Shown piece after piece: positions 9,189 through 17,792 of a stretch of 56,615 bases of DNA; positions within the stretch are counted from its first letter, which is position 1; each line of letters opens with the position of its first letter. The notes below the pieces were generated by a model. It saw only the letters and a list, made by a program, of their open reading frames with translations, was not told where the DNA came from and made no database searches. The stretch covers positions 1 through 56,615 of the forward strand of contig CAZXLT010000005.1 of the NCBI GenBank assembly GCA_964641545.1, read 5' to 3'. The position numbers and the translations under genes are program-made. Origin of the DNA: CAZXLT01 sp964641545 (GTDB lineage: Bacteria; Patescibacteriota; Saccharimonadia; Saccharimonadales; AWTP1-31).

Positions 9189-9992
9189 CTACGGCCTAAG
9201 TGTTCCCGCAAAAACCTGCCACGCCAGTGCACTTTTGGCAACCAAGCTTAACAACATATATACACGCTCGCCATACAAGTAGTTAGCCCATTTACCCTTT
9301 CGCTTGTATTGCAAATACATATTGAGCGCAAAACAGTTAAAGAACAGAAATATGCTGAGATAAATCCAATATACAAAAGTTGGAATTCCCGACGATCCAT
9401 ATGCACTGGCACTCCATACATACATTGCAAAGGCTACCCAAGGGATAATGCCAGCGAAACAACCCAGGATATAGCTAGACCAATTGGGCTTTAATTTTCC
9501 AATGTTAGAGAGCTCCATTAGTAGACCGAGCAGGTTCATGATTGCTACAAGGCTAAATAACATAAGTAAGCTAGCAATGTCGTTAACTCCACTCAAAAGA
9601 CCAATGCCGATCATCATCGTACTAGCACTTGCACTATATTCAACCCAACGAGCTCGGTTGACCCCTTTCGCCAGGTCGGCTAGGTACTGCTTTTTGTATA
9701 CAGTGGCAATAACAAGATGTGCTAATGCGGACATTATAAAGAATGCTGCGACAATATAAGCAAGATTGATACTAAAAAGCGTTCGAGTTGCCGAGGCAAG
9801 AACTGGCTGCCCGGAAACCTTCGTTGCGACAGAGTCAAGAGTCAAATAATTTGTCGTAATGGGCCAGCCATCAGAATTGCTTAGGACAATAACCGCAACA
9901 GCTTGTAGCCCATGCAAAACCGCTAATAGCACGTTGCTTTTTACTAACCTACCCTGATCCACTCGAGAAATTTCTTTACTATTTTTTGCCAT
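9189..9992 (-). CDS. Heliorhodopsin (retinal-binding photoreceptor)
   Basis: A 267-residue seven-helix membrane protein recognisable as heliorhodopsin. Helix C region carries RWVEYSASASTM with Glu118 at the counterion position, followed by the family-typical MNLLGLLMELSN. Helix G carries YGERVYMLLSLVAKSALAWQ with the retinal Schiff-base lysine at Lys253. Heliorhodopsins are not related in detail to type-1 pumps and insert with the N-terminus inside; their role is thought to be sensory, enzymatic-regulatory or transport-linked. No retinal synthesis gene (blh, crt) is in the window, so retinal may be taken up or made elsewhere. The gene is led by an extended -10 only 6 nt before the ATG and is coupled to rsmE. 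Confidence 0.93.
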   Translation of the reverse strand: MAKNSKEISRVDQGRLVKSNVLLAVLHGLQAVAVIVLSNSDGWPITTNYLTLDSVATKVSGQPVLASATRTLFSINLAYIVAAFFIMSALAHLVIATVYKKQYLADLAKGVNRARWVEYSASASTMMIGIGLLSGVNDIASLLMLFSLVAIMNLLGLLMELSNIGKLKPNWSSYILGCFAGIIPWVAFAMYVWSASAYGSSGIPTFVYWIYLSIFLFFNCFALNMYLQYKRKGKWANYLYGERVYMLLSLVAKSALAWQVFAGTLRP

Positions 9993-9998
9993 ACCGAA

Positions 9999-10007
9999 AT
10001 TTTACCA
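9999..10007 (-). promoter_or_regulatory. Extended -10 promoter of the heliorhodopsin gene
   Basis: Minus strand reads TGG TAAAAT, then 6 nt, then the start ATG at 9992. This places the predicted transcription start on or next to the start codon, giving a leaderless mRNA. No Shine-Dalgarno is present. The divergent sortase promoter lies at 10026-10034. Confidence 0.6.
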
Positions 10008-10045
10008 TAGATGAGTGTGTACCGGTGTTATACTTAATTATACTT

Positions 10046-10708
10046 ATGGCAAAACCCACAATTAAACAACGACGAGCTCTGTGGAATCGACCTCACCGAA
10101 AGCCACGAAGCTTGAAACAAAAGATTGTAGTTGGTTTTTTGCTCACGGTTTGTCTAACCAGCCTTGTATTATTAGTAATGCCGTATCTGCCCCACTTTAG
10201 TTTTTTATTTCGCCGCCCAAAAATTGATCCAGCACCATACCAACAAGCAATATCACAGCAAAAAAATCAAAACAATACCTCTACGAAGCCGGACAATGAA
10301 GTCGGCAACCGGCTTATCCTGCCCAGTATCGGGGTAAATGCTCAAATTATTGAAGGACGGAATGTATACGTAATAGGCAAAAATCAGGGTGTCTGGCGCG
10401 AGACCCGAGACATCGACCCCTCAAAACCAGGGAATCTGGTTATCGCCGGCCATCGCTTTTTATACACTGCTACGAATGGTGGGCATTTCTACAATCTACC
10501 CGAGCTTAAGCATGGTGAAAAATTTTATGTGAAATGGAACAACACTGTCTATGAGTACGAGGTCTTTAGTACCCGCACAGTGCTACCAACGCAAACCGAT
10601 ATTCGAGACCGAGACCCAAATGTTCCTTATAAAATAACTATGTACACATGTTATCCATTGGGGAGTACATCAAAGCGCTTTGTTATCGAAGCCAAGCAGG
10701 TCCGCTAG
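10046..10708 (+). CDS. Sortase (class D/E-like transpeptidase)
   Basis: A 220-residue sortase with an N-terminal membrane anchor (about residues 26-46). Catalytic residues are visible: His136 in AGHR, Cys202 in YTCYP and Arg211 in STSKRF. Sortases cut a C-terminal sorting signal and attach the protein to the cell wall or to pili, consistent with a monoderm envelope. The start was set at ATG 10046, not the upstream in-frame ATG at 9986, which would run into the opposite promoter region. An extended -10 (TGT TATACT, 10026-10034) is 11 nt before this ATG. The gene overlaps the end of msrA by 4 bp. Confidence 0.88.
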   Translation: MAKPTIKQRRALWNRPHRKPRSLKQKIVVGFLLTVCLTSLVLLVMPYLPHFSFLFRRPKIDPAPYQQAISQQKNQNNTSTKPDNEVGNRLILPSIGVNAQIIEGRNVYVIGKNQGVWRETRDIDPSKPGNLVIAGHRFLYTATNGGHFYNLPELKHGEKFYVKWNNTVYEYEVFSTRTVLPTQTDIRDRDPNVPYKITMYTCYPLGSTSKRFVIEAKQVR

Positions 10709-11232
10709 GCCACCTTAAGATGACTCGTAAACTTTTTCTTTAGCTTTTCTAGCTTTGGGTTAATAACCACTTGGCAGTAGGCCATCTCTGGATTTCTGTT
10801 AAAGAAATTCTGCTGGTCTTCATCAGCCGGGTAAAATTGCTCAAGTATTTTTATTTCTGTTGTGATTGGCTTGTCCCAGAGTGAAGCAGCGAGTGCTTTT
10901 GATTTTTCAGCAGCCAAACGCTGCCGCTCGTCATGACATAAAATTATGGAGCGATACTCTGGACCAACATCATGTCCCTGTCGATTACGTGTCGTTGGGT
11001 CATGAATTGCCCAAAAAATATCGAATATGTCATCAAGAGATATAACCTGCGTATTAAAACTTACCTGTACCACCTCAGCATGGCCCGTGTTTTGGTATGC
11101 TACTTGTTCGTATGTCGGATTTGCTGTATGCCCTCCTGCAAACCCAGAGACTACTTTTTCAACACCGTTGATAAGCTGATACGCCGCTTCCAAGCACCAA
11201 AAGCAGCCACCACCGAGAACAATAGTTTCCAC
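10705..11232 (-). CDS. msrA: Peptide methionine-(S)-sulfoxide reductase MsrA
   Basis: A 175-residue MsrA. The active site GGGCFWCLEAAYQ is at the N-terminus (GCFWC, catalytic first Cys) and later typical segments are seen (VSGFAGG, YEQVAYQNTGHAEVVQV, AIHDPTTRNRQGHDVG, YRSIILCHD). It repairs oxidised methionine. The start is a GTG whose G is shared with the TAG stop of the DUF427 gene, so the two are tightly coupled. A longer in-frame extension upstream overlaps the DUF427 gene and is unlikely. Confidence 0.93.
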   Translation of the reverse strand: METIVLGGGCFWCLEAAYQLINGVEKVVSGFAGGHTANPTYEQVAYQNTGHAEVVQVSFNTQVISLDDIFDIFWAIHDPTTRNRQGHDVGPEYRSIILCHDERQRLAAEKSKALAASLWDKPITTEIKILEQFYPADEDQQNFFNRNPEMAYCQVVINPKLEKLKKKFTSHLKVA

Positions 11233-11534
11233 TACTCCTCGACCCGTACGTCTCGCCAGAACGCAATATATCCGGAAAAGTCTTTCTTCACTTTCTCGAT
11301 TGCACTCGGCAATGGATCTGGATAGCTCCACGCGCTGTCTTGGCTTTTAATGTCCCCGTCAACAACTGAAAAATACTGACACACACCCTTCCACGGGCAG
11401 GTATAAGGAGTGCTACTTTTTTCTAGGTATTTGTTCTTCACTGATGATGAGGGGAAATACCAATTCTGTTCAATGTAGATAAGGTCGTTCCTGTCGGCCT
11501 CAGCGATAATTATGTCATTCCAGATTGCTTTCAT
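11232..11534 (-). CDS. DUF427 family protein
   Basis: A 100-residue protein matching the DUF427 pattern: KAIWNDIIIAEAD at the start, IEQNWYFPSSSV, then TPYTCPWKGVCQYFSV and WSYPDPLPSAIEKVKKDFSGYIAFW. The two cysteines in TCPWKGVC are typical of the family. The molecular function is not known. Its ATG overlaps the stop of the ABC permease (TAATG) and its stop overlaps the msrA start, so the four genes from 13.6 to 10.7 kb form one operon. Co-occurrence with msrA may point to a redox or stress role, which is inference. Confidence 0.82.
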   Translation of the reverse strand: MKAIWNDIIIAEADRNDLIYIEQNWYFPSSSVKNKYLEKSSTPYTCPWKGVCQYFSVVDGDIKSQDSAWSYPDPLPSAIEKVKKDFSGYIAFWRDVRVEE

Positions 11535-12892
11535 TACTCTGTCCTTAACGCTTCTATTGGATCAAGTTTTGCTGCTTTACGCGCTGGCAGTAAGCCGGCA
11601 AAAATTGCCACAAGCATAAGTGCAAGAATCAAAACAACCATCTGTTTAAGATCAAAAATTAACAACTTCTGACTTCCTAATTCAAGTTGCTTAGTAATTG
11701 TTGGGTTTGCAAGAACTCCAAGACCATAGGCAATCCCAGAACCCATGAGTCCACCAAGAAAACCGATCCAGGCTGCTTCAAATCTAAACAAGCGGCTAAT
11801 ATCTTTTTTGCGCATCCCGAGGGCTTTCATAAGTCCGATTTCACGCGTACGCTGTAACACACTGATGTACATCGTGTTAATAACTCCAAACACTGATGCA
11901 ACAACAGCTATAAAACCAAACGCGGCTACAATACCCTTTAATACATCTATGATCTGCGTTAGAAATTTTTGTGTTTCTTCTACACTCAAGGAGTAGTATC
12001 CGTCTTTCTTCAATTGATCTTGCACTGCTTTAAGCTTGGCAGGATCAGTGCCGTCTTTAACACGTACGTTTGCAGAAAGATACTTGCGATACTGTGGTGT
12101 GTTTTCGGTAGCAATATCATTAAGCGACTTTGCGGTGTCGTTATTAACATACAGATATATCTCCGTTCCTGGCTGTACTGCAGTTTGCTTTTTTAATACC
12201 GCAGCAACGGTTAGCTTTCTTTCTACCGTGCTGTTCCTGGCGATTTCTTTTACTTCGTCAACCGAGCTAGGTAGATTGTTTGTCAGGGTTGCTTCATTAA
12301 CCGTCCTGCGCACTGCAACCGTTATTTCCTTGCCAATGGCATCACCGGCACTCTTGAAACCGAGCACCTTGATATATGCTTCTGGCAGCAACACGTTATT
12401 GTCCGTCAAAGGCTTTCCAATAGAACCAGCGACTGTCTCAGGGTTTTGAGCAGGCGATAGGTCCCCTGCATTCGCCACATATTTTCTACCGTTAGGACCA
12501 GTGATGTACTGAAAACTAAGAGCAACGCCTTCTCTAAGCTGTTCTATCCCCGTATAGCTACGGATTTTTTCTACATCTTCCTCGGTTAACTGCTTCGCTT
12601 GAATTGCTGCCCCAGCATTAGAAGTGACCGTACCATACGACTCGTCGTATTCTCTTGGCTCTGTAGCATCACCTCTGCCCACAACTGCTTTATCCTTAGC
12701 AACAATGAGTTCTGCAGGATCAAAATTGTCAGCAATCACTTTGTTCACATATTGTTGTGCACCGTTACTAGCAGCTAAAGTTAATGTCAGAGCAAACGCA
12801 CCAACACCAATAGCAAGTGAAGTTAGTATAGTTCTAGCTCGGGCTTGTCGAAGATTCCGTGCACTCCGCCGGGTTATATCGAATGTTCTCAT
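11534..12892 (-). CDS. ABC transporter permease, MacB/FtsX family
   Basis: A 452-residue permease: N-terminal helix at about residues 19-42 (TSLAIGVGAFALTLTLAAS), a large extracytoplasmic MacB-type domain of about 260 residues, then three helices in the FtsX domain with the conserved TMYISVLQRTREIGLMKALGM loop. It pairs with the ATPase encoded just upstream (ATGA overlap). Such pairs export peptides or act in envelope-stress sensing; the substrate cannot be told from the sequence. No adaptor (MacA-like) gene is adjacent, as is common in monoderms. Confidence 0.88.
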   Translation of the reverse strand: MRTFDITRRSARNLRQARARTILTSLAIGVGAFALTLTLAASNGAQQYVNKVIADNFDPAELIVAKDKAVVGRGDATEPREYDESYGTVTSNAGAAIQAKQLTEEDVEKIRSYTGIEQLREGVALSFQYITGPNGRKYVANAGDLSPAQNPETVAGSIGKPLTDNNVLLPEAYIKVLGFKSAGDAIGKEITVAVRRTVNEATLTNNLPSSVDEVKEIARNSTVERKLTVAAVLKKQTAVQPGTEIYLYVNNDTAKSLNDIATENTPQYRKYLSANVRVKDGTDPAKLKAVQDQLKKDGYYSLSVEETQKFLTQIIDVLKGIVAAFGFIAVVASVFGVINTMYISVLQRTREIGLMKALGMRKKDISRLFRFEAAWIGFLGGLMGSGIAYGLGVLANPTITKQLELGSQKLLIFDLKQMVVLILALMLVAIFAGLLPARKAAKLDPIEALRTE

Positions 12893-13575
12893 TGCTTTAC
12901 CCGTTTTTTGTTAGCGATGTCAGTAATCTTGCCATCTTTTAATGTGATCTGGATCTCGCATTTTGCTGCTAAATCCTGATCGTGCGTGACAATCATCAAG
13001 GTGCTCTTGTTCTTCTTTGTGAGTTCAAATAATAATTTAATGATCTTGTCACCCGTTGCACTATCAAGATTGCCAGTTGGCTCATCGGCAAATATTAACT
13101 TCGGCTTATTTACAATTGCTCGTGCAATTGCCAATCGCTGTTTTTGTCCGCCAGACAAACTACCTGCTTTTTCATTGCTTTTTTCTAATAAGTCCACACG
13201 CTCCAGCGCTTGATGTACGAGCTTGCGGCGATCTCGTTTTTCGGAGATCTCTAACGGTAATGCAACATTTTGATAACATGTTTGATTCGCCTCAACAAAG
13301 AACGCTTGGAAAATAAAGCTCATTTCTTGGGCCCTAAAACTATCCATTGCCTTGCCTTTTAGTTGGTGCAGAACCTGACCATCCATAATAATTTGACCAT
13401 CATCTGGATGGTCCAGACCGCTGATGATATGCATGAGTGTTGATTTACCAGAGCCACTTTTCCCGATAATAGCAACAGTGGACCCGTTGGGCACCGTGAA
13501 GCTAACATCACTCAGCGCAGAAAAAGAGTTTTCTTTTTTCCCATATGTTTTTGAAACATTTTTTACCTCAATCAC
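12889..13575 (-). CDS. ABC transporter ATP-binding protein, MacB/LolD type
   Basis: A 228-residue ATPase with Walker A GKSGSGKSTL (about residues 38-47), signature SLSGGQKQRLAIARAI and Walker B LIFADEPTGNLDS. It powers the permease encoded directly downstream. The start is a GTG at 13575 that lies 7 nt after an extended -10 (TGC TATACT, minus, 13583-13591) with no Shine-Dalgarno. This is a good example of the leaderless layout, here with a GTG start. First gene of the operon with the permease, DUF427 and msrA. Confidence 0.92.
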   Translation of the reverse strand: MIEVKNVSKTYGKKENSFSALSDVSFTVPNGSTVAIIGKSGSGKSTLMHIISGLDHPDDGQIIMDGQVLHQLKGKAMDSFRAQEMSFIFQAFFVEANQTCYQNVALPLEISEKRDRRKLVHQALERVDLLEKSNEKAGSLSGGQKQRLAIARAIVNKPKLIFADEPTGNLDSATGDKIIKLLFELTKKNKSTLMIVTHDQDLAAKCEIQITLKDGKITDIANKKRVKQ

Positions 13576-13593
13576 TACAACCAGTATAGCAAC

Positions 13594-15126
13594 TTATTTT
13601 TTGAGTTGCAGGCGTAAAATCAGCCAGTCGCGCGGTAAGATGCTTAGGAAATATCCGGCACGGGGGCCTGAGTCTTTATTGATTAAGGCCAGATACAGTG
13701 TTGAAAATAGCTCTTTAGGCTGGAGCCCTGAATCTTCTTTTAGGTCATAGATTGCTTGGTGAAACCATGAGCCATCCGCATCGGCTGGTGCACTGCTGAT
13801 TTTATTTCCAAGACTACGAAGAAACTGCTTTTGCTTGTCATTCATCGCTTCGGTTGGCTGTAATGATGTAGCTAGTTCAAACTTAGTGTCTTCGGGCGCC
13901 CATTTTTCTAGCCATTTCTCTATATAGCTAAGCTCTTTTTCTATTACGTCCGCCTGTTGGTCGGCTAGCTTGCCGTGTTCTGTCCGCTTGATAATGTCCA
14001 ACGTTTTTTGGGGATCTTTAAGCGCCGCCTGATAACTTGCAACCAGATGAGAGAACGGAACATTGCTAATCGTGTTGTGTTGAATAGTGTCATTGCACAC
14101 GAGTAGTAATGTCTTTTCGTCATCGGTCTTTGTGTTTTTTGCAAGCAGTTCAGCGTACTCGTCAATAAGACGGACAATGCCGTCGGTTTGATCGAAGAAT
14201 AATTGTTTGTCGGGCGAGTAACGCAGCACAAAATAACGTACTATTTCCGGAGGCAATACTTCGAGTAGCTCCGAAATAGTTACCGTATTTCCTGCGCTTT
14301 TACTCATTTTCTTGGTTTCGCCTGCCCTATTGATAAATTGGTACGGTACTGGCAGAGGTGCCTTTCCTTTAAATGCTCGCTCAATAATTGCCTTGCCTGT
14401 ATCGTAACTTCCACCCTTAGTTGCATGGTCGCGACCAAACGGTTCGACATTTACACTCAATTGCCACCAACGCGCTGGCCAGTCAATTCGCCAGTCCAGC
14501 TTCACACTTCCGTCCGCATACGAGATGGTTTTCTCATCATCGCCTTCTAAATAAACCAGCGTTTTTGCTTCTGTATCAATAGATACAAATGGTCGCTTTT
14601 TAAGATAGCCCCCTATATTCACCTGGATTGGGGACCAGTCTTTATCTAGTTTCCTACCAGACACATCCTCTAGGCAAATACGTATTGTATCGAGTTCTTC
14701 GAGCGATTTTTCAATCGACGGGACAAAAAAACCTGTACGATACTTTTCATGACTCCGCACGGCCTCCATGTCGATGCCCAAAACCTTAACATTGCCTATG
14801 AAGTCCTCTAAGTAGTGGTCAGCATATGATTCTGAACCTTTTTCTGGAGATGGAATATCACAGACTGGTTTACCTAAATATTGAGAGAACTCTTCTGGAA
14901 CCCCTGCTGGAACTTTGCGAAGACCATCAAGATCATCAACAAAATGGATATGATGGACTATCCTCCCTCGTTTTCTTAACACGATCAACAGCGCATCTGC
15001 AGTCAGAACCTCCCGCAATGTACCAATATGATATTTACCCGAGGGTGAAACGCCAGATGAAACCAACAGATCACCCTTCGGATGCTGCTTTTCAATTTCG
15101 TCGGCGATCGCACTAAGCCATCTCAT
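13594..15126 (-). CDS. lysK: Class I lysyl-tRNA synthetase
   Basis: A 510-residue class I LysRS, unrelated in fold to the class II LysS of most bacteria. The HIGH-like signature is SGVSPSGKYHIGTLREVLTAD near residue 25 and the KMSKS loop is KKMSKSAGN near residue 280. Class I LysRS is found in archaea, alphaproteobacteria, spirochaetes and several CPR groups. A TAGAAT at 15135-15140 (minus) is 8 nt before the ATG with no Shine-Dalgarno. The 46 bp upstream separate it from greA. Confidence 0.95.
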   Translation of the reverse strand: MRWLSAIADEIEKQHPKGDLLVSSGVSPSGKYHIGTLREVLTADALLIVLRKRGRIVHHIHFVDDLDGLRKVPAGVPEEFSQYLGKPVCDIPSPEKGSESYADHYLEDFIGNVKVLGIDMEAVRSHEKYRTGFFVPSIEKSLEELDTIRICLEDVSGRKLDKDWSPIQVNIGGYLKKRPFVSIDTEAKTLVYLEGDDEKTISYADGSVKLDWRIDWPARWWQLSVNVEPFGRDHATKGGSYDTGKAIIERAFKGKAPLPVPYQFINRAGETKKMSKSAGNTVTISELLEVLPPEIVRYFVLRYSPDKQLFFDQTDGIVRLIDEYAELLAKNTKTDDEKTLLLVCNDTIQHNTISNVPFSHLVASYQAALKDPQKTLDIIKRTEHGKLADQQADVIEKELSYIEKWLEKWAPEDTKFELATSLQPTEAMNDKQKQFLRSLGNKISSAPADADGSWFHQAIYDLKEDSGLQPKELFSTLYLALINKDSGPRAGYFLSILPRDWLILRLQLKK

Positions 15127-15172
15127 TTGTTGCTATTCTATCCTATCCACCCCTGAAAAACTAGGCTAAAGG

Positions 15173-15634
15173 CTACGATATGTCGACAATCTTATACTTT
15201 GTCGTATCGGCTGGAGTCGAGATCTCGACTGTTTCGCCCTCTTTTTTGCCAAGCAAGGCCTGTCCAATGGGTGATTCGTCGGATATCTTGCCATTTAATG
15301 GATCGGCTTCGACAGTTCCAACAACCTGAAATTCTTTGGCTTTGCCCGCTGTGCTTTTTAGTTTCACCGTTGAACCAAGCTGCACTTTGCTGTCGCCTTT
15401 TGGTTTCTTAATCACCTTAACATTTTGCAGAATGTGCTCAATCTCAGCAATTCTGCCTTCTACCCGTTCTTGTTCTTGGCGTGCGGAGCTGTATTCAGCA
15501 TTTTCGCTTAGGTCACCGAATTCGCGAGCAGTCTTGATTCTTTCCGCAATCGGTCCGCGCTGCGCAACCAGCTCTTCAAGTTCAGCCTCAATTTCGCTTA
15601 CGCCTTCTCGGGTTAAGTAAAACTGTTTCTTCAT
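15173..15634 (-). CDS. greA: Transcription elongation factor GreA
   Basis: A 153-residue protein: N-terminal coiled coil (ISEIEAELEELVAQRGPIAERIKTAREFGDLSENAEY region, with the acidic tip DLSENAEY) and C-terminal FKBP-like domain (SPIGQALLGKKEGETV). It stimulates transcript cleavage by backtracked RNA polymerase. Length is close to the usual 155-160. An AGGAGTG lies 12 nt before the ATG. An extended -10 (TGC TATAAT on the minus strand, about 15696-15704) gives a leader of roughly 60 nt. Confidence 0.95.
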   Translation of the reverse strand: MKKQFYLTREGVSEIEAELEELVAQRGPIAERIKTAREFGDLSENAEYSSARQEQERVEGRIAEIEHILQNVKVIKKPKGDSKVQLGSTVKLKSTAGKAKEFQVVGTVEADPLNGKISDESPIGQALLGKKEGETVEISTPADTTKYKIVDIS

Positions 15635-15712
15635 TTCTAAATATCACTCCTGATTAGTTCTTAAGCTACCGCTCCACTTGTGTGATCCGGAATATTATAG
15701 CAAATTCTGAGT

Positions 15713-16963
15713 CTACGCAAGTAAGACTTTTATGAGTTCTTCGGCCGTCATCATTGAGGCCTCAGATTCAGTTCGTTTTTTTACCTCAAACTTCTTTTCT
15801 GCAATGTTCTTTGGGCTCACAACCACCCGATACGGAATCCCCAGAAGGTCAGCGTCTGCAAATTTGGTACCCGCTCGCTCATCTCGGTCGTCATACAACA
15901 CCTCAACCCCTTTGTTTTGCAGCGCCGCATAGAGCTTGTCTGCCTCTGCGATAACAGCTTCTTCCTCTCCGAGACGAACGAGGTAAACTTTAGCAGGCGC
16001 TATATTTTCTGGCCATACAAGACCTTTTTCGTCGCTCATCAGTTCGGCAATTACGCCCACAAGCCGACTAACTCCGATACCGTAACAGCCCATAATCAAC
16101 GTTTGGCTATCCCCGTCCTCGTCTGTAACTACGATATTAAAGGGCTTGGAGAACTTTGTGCCGAGGCTGAAAGTATTACCCACTTCTATAGCTTTCACCT
16201 CTTCGAGATCTTCTCTTTTTAGGCGTAAGTGCTCCAGAACTTCGTTGTTCAAAACTTCTTTGTTGATAGCACGACCGCTTTTGCGATCTAAAAATATTGT
16301 ATCTTCTCCCGCATCAGAAAGAGTCTGAAACTCGTGGCTAAATTTGCTAAACACTCCGCCGCTGGCGAAAGTAATGTATGTCTGTTCGCCAATACCGAGC
16401 CGGTCGTAGATTTTTTTGTAAGCTTCTGTCACTTTTTCATAGAACTGGTCGTGCTGTGTTTGGTTAATCGAGAATGAATACAGATCCTTCATCAAGAATT
16501 CACGACCACGCATCAGCCCGCTTTTTGACCGTAATTCATTTCGGAATTTTGTCTGAATTTGATAGATAGCCAGTGGTAGCTCTTTGTACGATCCTAAGTT
16601 GGCCTTAACGATTGGCGATAGGTTTTCTTCGTGCGAGAACCCTAAACCTACCTCACTACCGTTCGCTAGTTTAGTTTTAAACCAGTTATCAACGACAGCA
16701 TCATCCCAGCGGTTGGTTTTTTCGTATCGCTCTTTTACCTGTAGAGCCGGCATTGATACCTCTTGCGCTCCAATGGCGTTCATTTCATCACGAACAATGC
16801 GTGCAATATTATTGAGCACCTTAAGCCCTAACGGGAGGTAACTATAGACACCAGCCATGTCTTTAAAGACAAAACCAGCTTTTATGAGTAATCGAGCATT
16901 CTTTGCTGTCTCGTCCGCAGGTACGTTTTTACTTGTTTTGGTGAATAGTTGTGACATTTTCAT
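15713..16963 (-). CDS. proS: Prolyl-tRNA synthetase lacking the INS editing domain
   Basis: A 416-residue bacterial-type ProRS: class II motif 2 region (KFRNELRSKSGLMRGREFLMKD), motif 3 (MGCYGIGVSRLVGV) and the C-terminal anticodon domain. It is about 150 residues shorter than E. coli ProRS because the INS domain between motifs 2 and 3, which hydrolyses Ala-tRNA-Pro, is missing. A free-standing YbaK-family gene at 55.5 kb may supply editing in trans. Start set at ATG 16963 because GGGAG lies 5-6 nt before it; an in-frame ATG four codons earlier lacks a site. Confidence 0.94.
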   Translation of the reverse strand: MKMSQLFTKTSKNVPADETAKNARLLIKAGFVFKDMAGVYSYLPLGLKVLNNIARIVRDEMNAIGAQEVSMPALQVKERYEKTNRWDDAVVDNWFKTKLANGSEVGLGFSHEENLSPIVKANLGSYKELPLAIYQIQTKFRNELRSKSGLMRGREFLMKDLYSFSINQTQHDQFYEKVTEAYKKIYDRLGIGEQTYITFASGGVFSKFSHEFQTLSDAGEDTIFLDRKSGRAINKEVLNNEVLEHLRLKREDLEEVKAIEVGNTFSLGTKFSKPFNIVVTDEDGDSQTLIMGCYGIGVSRLVGVIAELMSDEKGLVWPENIAPAKVYLVRLGEEEAVIAEADKLYAALQNKGVEVLYDDRDERAGTKFADADLLGIPYRVVVSPKNIAEKKFEVKKRTESEASMMTAEELIKVLLA

Positions 16964-16985
16964 AGCTTCTCCCATCTTACCTAAC

Positions 16986-17768
16986 TTAGGCCGCTTTGCC
17001 CATTATTCTTGTTCCGACTTTACCATCAATTACGTCTTCAATGCGAGATCCTGCCTTGGCAATTGCTGTAAATATACCTTTATCTCCTGCCTCTTTAGCT
17101 ACTTTTAGTTTGCTTGTCATGCCACCCCTCCCCCGGCGTGCCCCAGATCTGGCTGCATCTCTTGCTTGCGCTAATGCTAAAGCTCCTGCATATTGCTCGT
17201 GCTCTAGTACTCTTACTTCTCGCCGCCTTTCATCAAAGAAACCACCAGACGCCGTAAAAATGACGAAGAAATCTACTGCACGTATTATCGATATATGCGC
17301 TGCAAGTCCGTCATTGTCACCGCCGTATGATAACTTGGCCAGCTCTTCGGTGCTCAGTGCATCGTTCTCGTTGATTACCAGCGAAATCCCGCGTCGATAT
17401 GATTCCTCAAGACCCCGGTCAAGCACAGGACGTTCTTTATTATCTTCTATCTCGTGATGCGTTAAGTTTAACGTTCCAGTAGGCACCCCTAGATCGCGCA
17501 AGCAGTCGCGAATGGCCACTGATGCAAGATCACAGCCCATCATAGCCATAAGCTGGTCGGATGGATCATCTTGACTACCAAACGTGTCTCTAAACTCTTT
17601 ACGCCCCGCTTCAGTTGCCCCCGAAGCAATAATGAGAGCACGCTGCATGTCAGTATTGCTTTGCAAAAAGTCTGCAACATCACTCATATGGCTTTGCACC
17701 ATGCACATATCTAAACCAAGCCCACCATCGGTCAAGACTTCTCTTCCGTATTTAACTGTTATTTCCAT
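16986..17768 (-). CDS. Glutamate 5-kinase-like amino-acid kinase, no PUA domain
   Basis: A 260-residue amino-acid-kinase-fold protein that aligns by eye with ProB: VKYGREVLTDGG (phosphate loop, Lys kept), IASGATEAGR, NENDALSTEEL followed by GDNDGLAAHIS, and GRGGMTSKLKVAKEAG. The C-terminal PUA domain of E. coli ProB is absent. ProB makes glutamyl-5-phosphate, but no proA or proC is seen here, so substrate is uncertain. Start is ATG 17768, with GGAG six bases upstream; the TTG at 17780 lacks support. It lies where pyrH, a member of the same fold family, is often found near rpsB-tsf-frr. It is preceded by a candidate attenuator. Confidence 0.8.
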   Translation of the reverse strand: MEITVKYGREVLTDGGLGLDMCMVQSHMSDVADFLQSNTDMQRALIIASGATEAGRKEFRDTFGSQDDPSDQLMAMMGCDLASVAIRDCLRDLGVPTGTLNLTHHEIEDNKERPVLDRGLEESYRRGISLVINENDALSTEELAKLSYGGDNDGLAAHISIIRAVDFFVIFTASGGFFDERRREVRVLEHEQYAGALALAQARDAARSGARRGRGGMTSKLKVAKEAGDKGIFTAIAKAGSRIEDVIDGKVGTRIMGKAA

Positions 17769-17792
17769 CGTTTTCTCCAAAACCCAAGTAAT

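Noticed and set aside
9189..9992. Type-1 (proton-pumping) rhodopsin
   Set aside because: The motifs and the counterion segment RWVEYS fit heliorhodopsin; the DTE/DTD-type helix C motif of pumps is absent.
10705..11331. Longer MsrA starting at 11331
   Set aside because: The first 33 residues overlap the DUF427 gene and do not resemble MsrA; the GTG at 11232 is coupled to the DUF427 stop.
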